Origin: Bacillota bacterium
Lineage (GTDB): Bacteria > Bacillota > Clostridia > Christensenellales > Aristaeellaceae
DNA: 43,718 bases
Reading direction: 5' to 3'
Assembly (NCBI GenBank): GCA_963169565.1
Contig: CAUJDI010000029.1
Location: forward strand, 1-43,718
Under the pieces are notes generated by a model. The model was given only the letters and a program-made list of their open reading frames with translations, was not told the origin of the DNA and did no database searches. The translations under genes and the position numbers were made by a program. This document shows, piece after piece, positions 23,952 through 30,562 of this stretch. Every line of letters begins with the position of its first letter. Positions within the stretch are counted from its first letter, which is position 1.

Positions 23952-26524
23952 TTCTTCACCTCCCCGGGAATGACTTCATAACTTCTTGCCGGGATGATCA
24001 TTCCGTCCAGATCACGTTCAACCTGGCTGAAGTTGACCGCGACACGGGTCCCGTCCTCATAGCTGGTGACGGTTAGGTCCCCGGGAAGACGCTCAAAGCC
24101 TGTGATGGCCTGACCAAAGATGCCGCCGAGCTTCTCCTGATACGCCAGGGTGATGCGCCTGGCATCTTCCTTCCACAGGTCGTAAGTGGAGCCGAAGTAC
24201 ATGGAGTATTCCGTGTCCTCCAGCACGATCGGATCCTCCTTCATGAACGTGAAGGACAGCCCGGCCCCGCACTTCGCGCTCATCAGCAGCTCCTGCTCCC
24301 AGTCCCCCGACAGGTTGAGGGGTTTGCCGGTATAGCGGACCAGGCCGTGCAGGGCGATCTGGACCAGGGGGACGCTGTCGTCCAGGATCGAGTAGCGCTC
24401 TCCTTCCATGTCGGTGTCAGTCACGATGTCCGCTGCCTCCAGCGCGTACAGGTTTCCGCCCCGGATCATGACGCCCAGGCCTTCTTCCCTGATCCGGCGC
24501 AGCGTCTCTGACTGCGAGGCCATCGCTTCTTCCCTTGTCACGGTCTTTTGGGGGTTGTAGTCCGCGCTGAGCAACTGCCCGACGTCCTCAAACGCGACGC
24601 CGCCTGCGCCTCGTGCTTTGGCGGCATCGGCAAGGTTCCTGATCATCGTGTCCGCCGTTTCAGGCTTCAGAAGATAGTAGGGTTCCTGATGATCCATCTG
24701 CCCGTACCATATGATGGAATAGGGGTACAGCTTGACCTGTTCGCGCGTGGTGAAGCGCGCCGCGTCGCGCAGGCTGACAAAGCCTTCCATCAGCCCGCTG
24801 TCCAGCGCGAACTGGGTGATGCCGTTGAGATAAAGCCGTGCGCCGCTTGCGCTGATCCGTTCTGACATGGCTCTGAAGTCCGCGGCGTTGCCCAGCTGGC
24901 TGATCAGACGCACGCCGCTGAGGACCTTCTGCTTCACCCCGCCGTTCATCCAGCCGGACAGGCGTACGTAGAGGTCTCCCTTGACCCACTCCGCGATCTC
25001 TTCCGCCATGTCCGCGGCTTCCCGATAGGAGGTGAGCCGGATGGGGGAGGAGACGGGCAGGCCGCCTTTCTGCAGGACCTTGTCAATGGCCCCGATGATC
25101 TCAACGCAGACAGGAACGTCCCTGTCAGGAAGCGGCTGCAGGCCGGGAAAACGATCCCTCAGGTATCCGCGGTAGGCCTTCGCCAGTTCCACCGCGTCGT
25201 CCGTCGGGATAAAACGGTAGCGCTGGGTGATGTTTCCCTTTGGGAGGGAGGCTTCATACATGTAGATGGTTTCAACGGTCCTGTCGGTCACGTTGAAGGG
25301 ATCTGAGTGCAGCAGCGTATAGCTTGCGCTGGCGGTGTTGTAGCTGTTTCCCCGCCCGCTGATGTCCGCGGCCAGAGAAGCCATGGAGGCGGACTCCTCC
25401 AGCATGCAAAGGAAAGCGCTCCGGCCGTTCACCATGCCGAAGAGCGGAAAACGCGCGTTGGTTTCATGCACGACGGCATAGCGGATGCTGGCGTAATCCC
25501 AGCCGTACATGTTGGCAAAATAACTGTTCTGTGCCCGTTTTCCGTTGTTGAAGCGGATGATGCCGCCCCCGCCTTCCGGAACCAGGATGAATCCTTCGTC
25601 CGTGGTCCCGCCCGCGCCGAAATTGGGCAGCAGGTTCAGACGGACGGGCGGAAAATCGCTGGAATATGCGAGCTCCTCCATCGGCACCTGTACGATCAGA
25701 TCGCGGCCTTCCAGCCTGTAGATCACGCTGAGGCTGAAGATCGCGCTGCTGCTTGAGACAGACGCGCCGCTTCCGGTCTGATCCATGAGATAGTCGTCAT
25801 AGGTGTAGCCGGCATTTGCAAACAGGTCCTCAAACTCCGCCTTCAGAAAATCCTTGGCGGTATCGCGCAGCACGAAGATGGCTCCATCCTGCAGGACCGG
25901 ATACTTGAGCAACAGCTCTGCCTTCTGATTCTCATTCAGTTTCGCCGGGTCATATTTCCGGTAGGAATCAAGGATCTTCCTGGACTGCGCTTTCTCCATG
26001 CTGCCCAGGAAACCGTCCATCCGTTCCTGGCTGATGACGTTGGGGATGAAATAAGCGCGCTGGATGCGCCCCAGCGTGTAATTCACCCTGACCTGCCGAG
26101 CGTCCGATTCGATCTCGTACACCTGATTCCTGATAGAGTATTCGTAGCTGTCATACAGCGTCCGGACGCCCTTGTTGGTGGAATACGTGATCGCGAGGGT
26201 GGACTGGAGCAGGTTCTTGCTGCCCGCCAGGGCGATGGGATCCTTGTCGGCGCCTTCGGGGACAGAGCGCCAGACATGCCCGTCCTCCTTGTTTGTTACT
26301 GTGAACTGTGTCGTATCCCCATCCAGCTCAAACCGCAGCCATTCGTTTTCCAGCGCGTACACCGCGCCGGGCTCCCCCTGATAGAAATGCGGGACGATCT
26401 CCTGCCCGACGGATCCGCTCTCTCCCTGCCCATACAGGGCCCAGGACAGCAAGGAGACGCCGCCTGCCAGAAGCAGGACTGCAAGGGCGCTCACGATCCT
26501 CCTGATGCCGGGCTTCTTTATCAC
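23948..26524 (-). CDS. Membrane-anchored DUF5696 protein, glycosidase-like
   Basis: An 858-residue protein that I recognise as DUF5696-type, a family of unproven function found in Firmicutes sugar-importer clusters. A basic start (MIKKPGIRR) and one hydrophobic helix (about 10-30) anchor it with the rest outside. Residues about 45-420 look like beta-rich sandwiches (LENEWLRFELDGDTTQFTV, YRLEGRDLIVQVPMEELAY). Residues about 450-760 look like a TIM barrel with strand ends DLYVRLSGWMNGGV, ARLYLNGITQF, YSIIWYGQMDH, GGVAFEDVGQLLSADY and LGVMIRGGNLYALEAAD, much as in GH101/GH13-like glycosidases. The start is GTG at 26524, four bases after AGGAGG that overlaps the YIP1 stop codon; a longer frame into the YIP1 gene is rejected. 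Glycan hydrolysis is inference. Confidence 0.78.
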   Translation of the reverse strand: MIKKPGIRRIVSALAVLLLAGGVSLLSWALYGQGESGSVGQEIVPHFYQGEPGAVYALENEWLRFELDGDTTQFTVTNKEDGHVWRSVPEGADKDPIALAGSKNLLQSTLAITYSTNKGVRTLYDSYEYSIRNQVYEIESDARQVRVNYTLGRIQRAYFIPNVISQERMDGFLGSMEKAQSRKILDSYRKYDPAKLNENQKAELLLKYPVLQDGAIFVLRDTAKDFLKAEFEDLFANAGYTYDDYLMDQTGSGASVSSSSAIFSLSVIYRLEGRDLIVQVPMEELAYSSDFPPVRLNLLPNFGAGGTTDEGFILVPEGGGGIIRFNNGKRAQNSYFANMYGWDYASIRYAVVHETNARFPLFGMVNGRSAFLCMLEESASMASLAADISGRGNSYNTASASYTLLHSDPFNVTDRTVETIYMYEASLPKGNITQRYRFIPTDDAVELAKAYRGYLRDRFPGLQPLPDRDVPVCVEIIGAIDKVLQKGGLPVSSPIRLTSYREAADMAEEIAEWVKGDLYVRLSGWMNGGVKQKVLSGVRLISQLGNAADFRAMSERISASGARLYLNGITQFALDSGLMEGFVSLRDAARFTTREQVKLYPYSIIWYGQMDHQEPYYLLKPETADTMIRNLADAAKARGAGGVAFEDVGQLLSADYNPQKTVTREEAMASQSETLRRIREEGLGVMIRGGNLYALEAADIVTDTDMEGERYSILDDSVPLVQIALHGLVRYTGKPLNLSGDWEQELLMSAKCGAGLSFTFMKEDPIVLEDTEYSMYFGSTYDLWKEDARRITLAYQEKLGGIFGQAITGFERLPGDLTVTSYEDGTRVAVNFSQVERDLDGMIIPARSYEVIPGEVKK

Positions 26525-26532
26525 TCGTCCTC

Positions 26533-27216
26533 CTAATAAAGCCGGAAGCTCAGTTCCTTGTAAAGGGAAACAAAATAGGCGATGCCGTCGCTGATGAGCG
26601 AGAAAAATATCAGCATGATGAAGATGATGACCAGCATCCCAAAGGCCGACATCACCATGAAGGCCAGTGTCTTTCCAAGTGAGTAGTCGTGGATCATCAT
26701 CATCGCGCAGATCAGCAGCAGCCCGCTCCACAGCAGGGAGATGCTGGACAGGACGGCGTGGAACGCCCCTTCCTCCACGGTGATCACGTTGCTCAGCAGG
26801 ATCAGGGGAAGCTGGATGAGGACGAGCGGCGTCATGGCGTATGCGGTGCCGATGTAGATGTCCCGCATGCGACCCTTGCCTTCAAACAGCGTCGTCAGGC
26901 TCCAGTTGGCCAGGCACCATATCCCGATCGGCAGCAGGATCGACAGGCACTCTGTGAACACATTGATTCTGGCCCAGTTGACCCGCATGAACAGGAAAGA
27001 GGTGTACTGCAGCTGAAGTACCCGCGTGAGCATGACCAGGAACACGATGAAATTGGCGGCCTGCATGCTCCCGCGGCACTCGCGCGTCAGGTCCCAGAAA
27101 CCGTCGAAGGGATGGACGATGACGTGAAGCGCGTAACGGAGCGTGCTGACGAAATGCCCGCGCCATTCACGGCTGAAGTATCTGGAGAAGATTCCGGGCC
27201 TGATAGATCCGTTCAT
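26533..27216 (-). CDS. YIP1-family integral membrane protein
   Basis: A 227-residue polytopic protein with about five hydrophobic segments in its C-terminal 160 residues and a soluble, aromatic N-terminus (LRYALHVIVHPFDGFWDLTRE). The HPFDGFWDL block leading into transmembrane helices is the usual start of bacterial YIP1-domain proteins. Its role is not known; in related Firmicutes clusters it sits with DUF5696, NHL-repeat and sugar ABC genes. The ATG at 27216 overlaps the NHL-protein stop by four bases, and its own stop overlaps the ribosome binding site of the DUF5696 gene, so the three are coupled. It could be a membrane scaffold linking these proteins to the permeases (inference). Confidence 0.75.
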   Translation of the reverse strand: MNGSIRPGIFSRYFSREWRGHFVSTLRYALHVIVHPFDGFWDLTRECRGSMQAANFIVFLVMLTRVLQLQYTSFLFMRVNWARINVFTECLSILLPIGIWCLANWSLTTLFEGKGRMRDIYIGTAYAMTPLVLIQLPLILLSNVITVEEGAFHAVLSSISLLWSGLLLICAMMMIHDYSLGKTLAFMVMSAFGMLVIIFIMLIFFSLISDGIAYFVSLYKELSFRLY

Positions 27217-28727
27217 CCTTCGGCCAGCTCCTTTCGGATGCGTCTGATCCTTCCTGCCGCCATCGGGACGATCAGGAGGATGAACAGCACCGCAAATATC
27301 CAGGAGATGTTCCTTTCGACCCAGGCTTTCCTGTATTCCTGGAAGGCCTTGGAGTAATTGTCCTCGTCATTGGCCAGCTTGAAATACTGCATGGCCTGCT
27401 CAAACTTCTCCTCCCGCAGCAGCGCGCGCCCCACGCCGATGTAGGCCAGCTCAAAATTGCCGTTCTGTTTGAGCACCTCGTTCCAGATTTCGGCCGACTG
27501 CGCGTATTCGCCGCCCTGGTAACGCTCCAGCGCTTCATAGATCAGCCTGCCGTACTCCGTGGGCTCAAACAATGTGATCGAGTTCTCCAGCGAGTCCAGC
27601 ACCAGCAGGTCATACCCGATGTGCTCGATGGAGACGGCGTTGCGGAAGAACCCCGTCATGTTGCCCGAACCGCCGAAGATCCAAAGGTTGCGCCCCTGTT
27701 CGTCATAGCCGAACAGCCTGCCGCGCGTCTTGTCCAGCGCAACGTAGACCTCGTTATGAAGGACGGTGATGTCCGAAAACTTCGACGGCCCGCTGTATCC
27801 GGCCGCCGTCCCCCAGTCAATGTCCCCGATGGGGGGGAACTCGCCGTTCTTGACCAGGATGTCGTTGCCGATGGCGTTGAGCTTGCGGATCGGCTTGGCC
27901 TTGTCCCAGATCAGGTCGTATTCGGCGAAGGTCGTCGTCACGGCGTAGATGAAACCTTTCGGGTCGATGTACGCGTTGTCGTATTCCGTCGGCACGAAGG
28001 ACGCCTGCTGCTCCCGCTGCTGCCTGGTGGACAGGAGACGCCATATCTGGTCGCTGATGGAAAAGCTGACGGGCATGGCGCCGATGAAGCCTGTGAACCT
28101 GCCGTCGTTCTCAAATTTGACCAGCCCTTTGTTCACGTTGCGCACCAGGACGAAGGCGCGGCCGGTCACGTCCGCCACGATCCTGTCCGGCAGGAAGGAC
28201 AGGCGCTGGTCAAAGGTCTCGTCAAGGGGCTTGGTGATGGTCAGCAGCAGGTTCAGGTTTTGGTCCAGCTTCAGGACGCGCTGGTTCTCCGTATCGCAGA
28301 TGAACAGGTCGCCTTCTTCCGTCACGAACACGTCGGAGGGCGAAGCGAAGCGGTTGGGGCCCTTTCCGCCCGTGAAGCTGTCGATCACCCGTTCAAGGAT
28401 GAAGGCGCCGCCGTCCCTTCGGATCTGCAGGATGCGGTGGTTGCCGCTGTCGCATAGGTAGACCCTGTCGCCCTTGACGAACAGGCTGCTTGGGTTGTTG
28501 ATGGGCTTCTCAAGTCCGAGATCGGCGCTGTAGATCACGTTAACGGCGCGGTAGGCGTCCGGCGCGCTGCGCGGATTGCCCCAGTAGTCGTAGGTGTAGC
28601 TGTATTGAGGAACATATCCCACCTGCGCGCCGGCTTGGAGGATCAGTGTGAGGATCAGGAACACGGACAGAAAGGCCGCTCTTATCCGGCTTTGCATTGG
28701 CTGAACGGGCAGCCGTTTTCCTTGCAT
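27213..28727 (-). CDS. Exported NHL beta-propeller / TPR protein with C-terminal membrane anchor
   Basis: A 504-residue protein. An N-terminal signal segment (AFLSVFLILTLILQAGAQV) is followed by six-bladed NHL-type repeats in about residues 70-390, such as FVKGDRVYLCDSGNHRILQI, FVTEEGDLFICDTENQRVLKL and LHNEVYVALDKTRGRLFGYD. A short TPR-like helical stretch (about 400-465; GEYAQSAEIWNEVLKQNG, FELAYIGVGRALLREEKFEQA) leads to one C-terminal helix (WIFAVLFILLIVPMAA) and a basic tail. It is therefore an outer-face propeller tethered to the membrane, a shape suited to protein contacts or glycan binding. The ATG at 28727 uses an AAGGAGT overlapping the preceding permease stop. No enzyme motif is seen. 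Confidence 0.78.
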   Translation of the reverse strand: MQGKRLPVQPMQSRIRAAFLSVFLILTLILQAGAQVGYVPQYSYTYDYWGNPRSAPDAYRAVNVIYSADLGLEKPINNPSSLFVKGDRVYLCDSGNHRILQIRRDGGAFILERVIDSFTGGKGPNRFASPSDVFVTEEGDLFICDTENQRVLKLDQNLNLLLTITKPLDETFDQRLSFLPDRIVADVTGRAFVLVRNVNKGLVKFENDGRFTGFIGAMPVSFSISDQIWRLLSTRQQREQQASFVPTEYDNAYIDPKGFIYAVTTTFAEYDLIWDKAKPIRKLNAIGNDILVKNGEFPPIGDIDWGTAAGYSGPSKFSDITVLHNEVYVALDKTRGRLFGYDEQGRNLWIFGGSGNMTGFFRNAVSIEHIGYDLLVLDSLENSITLFEPTEYGRLIYEALERYQGGEYAQSAEIWNEVLKQNGNFELAYIGVGRALLREEKFEQAMQYFKLANDEDNYSKAFQEYRKAWVERNISWIFAVLFILLIVPMAAGRIRRIRKELAEG

Positions 28728-28731
28728 GCCG

Positions 28732-29625
28732 CTACTCCTTGATGCCCGAAGAGGCCATCGTTTCCAGGATCCTGCTCTCTGACAGGATGAAGATGGTGAT
28801 CGGGACCAGCATCATGATGACGGTGACCGCCGCGGCCTGCCCGGTGCGGGCGATCCCGCCGGCCTGGATCTGCCCCAGGGCGTAGGTCAGGGTCTTCCTG
28901 GCTTCCGAATAGATGACGGTGGATGCCTTGCTGTTCCACAGACCCTGGACTGAGAAGATGATCAGGGTCAGCCAGGCGGGCTTGACGTTGGGCATGACGA
29001 TCTGCCAGAACACGCGCATCTCGCTGGCGCCGTCCATCTTGGCCGATTCGATCAGCGCCATGGGGATGCCCTCCATGAACTGTTTCATCAGGAACATCCC
29101 GATGGGGGCGGCAAAAGCCGGCAGGATGACCGCGAAGGAGGTATCCACCAGCCCAAGCCGGGTCAGCACGAGGTAGTTGGGGATCCCGGTGACGTAGCCG
29201 GAGAACATCAGCGCCACCACGACCAGGCGGAAAAAGGCCTTGCTGCCCGGGAAATCATATTTGGCCAGCACAAACGCGGCCATGGAGGCAATGACCAGGT
29301 GGCCTGCCGTGCCGATCAGGGTGATCAGCACGGTGTTGCTCAGGTAGCGACCGAAAGGGACCCAGGACTGGCCCATGGTCACCACCAGGTCAGCGAAGTT
29401 GTCAAACGTCGGGTTGCTCGGGAACAGCCTTGGCGGGAAGCGGAACAGCTCGTCCAGCGGCTTCAGCGACGCCGCGACGGCAAAAACCAGCGGGTAGACC
29501 ATCACCAGCGCGGTCAGCCCCAGCATCAGGTAGATGAAGGCGTCGCCGGCACGGGAACGGTTCGGCTTTCTGCGGTTGGCCACGTTCTGGTCCTTCCGGG
29601 GACGAGCCATGCGTTCTTTTGCCAT
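28732..29625 (-). CDS. Carbohydrate ABC transporter permease (MalG type, first importer)
   Basis: A 297-residue permease with about six membrane spans, the EAA loop at IESAKMDGASEMRVFWQIVMP and a C-terminus ETMASSGIKE typical of MalG/AraQ-type subunits. It begins one base after the partner permease stop (29627) with only a weak ribosome binding site (AAGG), so it depends on coupling. Together with the subunit at 29627-30562 and the giant binding protein it forms the first of two importers in this operon. Confidence 0.87.
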   Translation of the reverse strand: MAKERMARPRKDQNVANRRKPNRSRAGDAFIYLMLGLTALVMVYPLVFAVAASLKPLDELFRFPPRLFPSNPTFDNFADLVVTMGQSWVPFGRYLSNTVLITLIGTAGHLVIASMAAFVLAKYDFPGSKAFFRLVVVALMFSGYVTGIPNYLVLTRLGLVDTSFAVILPAFAAPIGMFLMKQFMEGIPMALIESAKMDGASEMRVFWQIVMPNVKPAWLTLIIFSVQGLWNSKASTVIYSEARKTLTYALGQIQAGGIARTGQAAAVTVIMMLVPITIFILSESRILETMASSGIKE

Positions 29626-29626
29626 A

Positions 29627-30562
29627 TCAGGTGCCCAGCCTTCTCAGCATGCTCTGGATGGCCTTGTTGGCCAGGATCATCGTCAGGAACAGCAGCGTGG
29701 CGATCGCGGAGGCGTAGCCCATGTCAAAGCGCGTGTAGCCGTAGTCAAACAGATGGGTCACCACCGTGTGCGCGGCGTAATCGGTGGACGGATAGCCGCA
29801 CAGCGCCATCGTCTGGTCAGCCACGGAGAAGGCGGCCGTGATGGACATCACCGCGCCGAACAGCAGCATGGGGCGCATGTTGGGCAGGGTGATGTAGTAC
29901 AGCTCCTGCCAGCGGTTGCGGATGCCGTCGACGTAACCGGCCTCATACTGAGCCTGGTCCACGCCCTTGAGCCCCGCGACAAAGGCGAGGAATCCGGTAC
30001 CCATGCTCATCCACAGCAGGACCATCACCACCACGGGCATCATGTACTTCGGGTCCGTCAGCCAGAGGATGGGGGAATGGATGACCCCGATACGCACCAG
30101 GAAGGAGTTCAGATAGCCGTACACATCGCCCCTGAAGATGATGGAGAAGATGAAGTAGGCGTTCCCGGCGATGGAAGGGGCGTAGAAGATCACGACGGCG
30201 ACGGAGCGCAGCCACCGGGGCAGTTCGTTGATGAACCAGGCGAACATGAAGGAGAGGATGTAGCCGATCGGGCCGGTGATCACCGCGATGATGAAGGTGT
30301 TCTTCACCGAGATGAGGAAGATGTCGTCCTGCAGGATCAGGTTGATGTAATTGGCCAGGCCGATATAGCGCGGGGGCTCCAGGATGTTGTAGTAGGTGAA
30401 GCTGTAGCGGATGGAGGTGGCCATCGGCAGGATGTAAAAGGTGAGAAAGAGCGCGGCGAAGGGGAGCAGAAAGAGGTAGCAGACCCGCATCTGTCTGGCC
30501 TGGTACCATTTGACGGACAGGGTTCTCCTGCGCAGGTCCAGAAATTTATGCATCGTGCTCAT
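29627..30562 (-). CDS. Sugar ABC transporter permease (MalF type, first importer)
   Basis: A 311-residue permease with a basic, cytoplasmic N-terminus, the first helix CYLFLLPFAALFLTFYILPM and the EAA loop at YEAGYVDGIRNRWQELYYITLP. These identify the MalF/UgpA-type subunit. The ATG at 30562 overlaps the stop of the giant binding protein by four bases (ATGA) and has an AAAGGAG site, confirming the start. It is coupled on both sides. Confidence 0.87.
   Translation of the reverse strand: MSTMHKFLDLRRRTLSVKWYQARQMRVCYLFLLPFAALFLTFYILPMATSIRYSFTYYNILEPPRYIGLANYINLILQDDIFLISVKNTFIIAVITGPIGYILSFMFAWFINELPRWLRSVAVVIFYAPSIAGNAYFIFSIIFRGDVYGYLNSFLVRIGVIHSPILWLTDPKYMMPVVVMVLLWMSMGTGFLAFVAGLKGVDQAQYEAGYVDGIRNRWQELYYITLPNMRPMLLFGAVMSITAAFSVADQTMALCGYPSTDYAAHTVVTHLFDYGYTRFDMGYASAIATLLFLTMILANKAIQSMLRRLGT

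Noticed and set aside
26525-26731. N-terminal extension of the DUF5696 protein into the YIP1 gene
   Set aside because: The extension is the YIP1 coding region read in another frame; the GTG at 26524 has a perfect AGGAGG and begins an N-terminal anchor.
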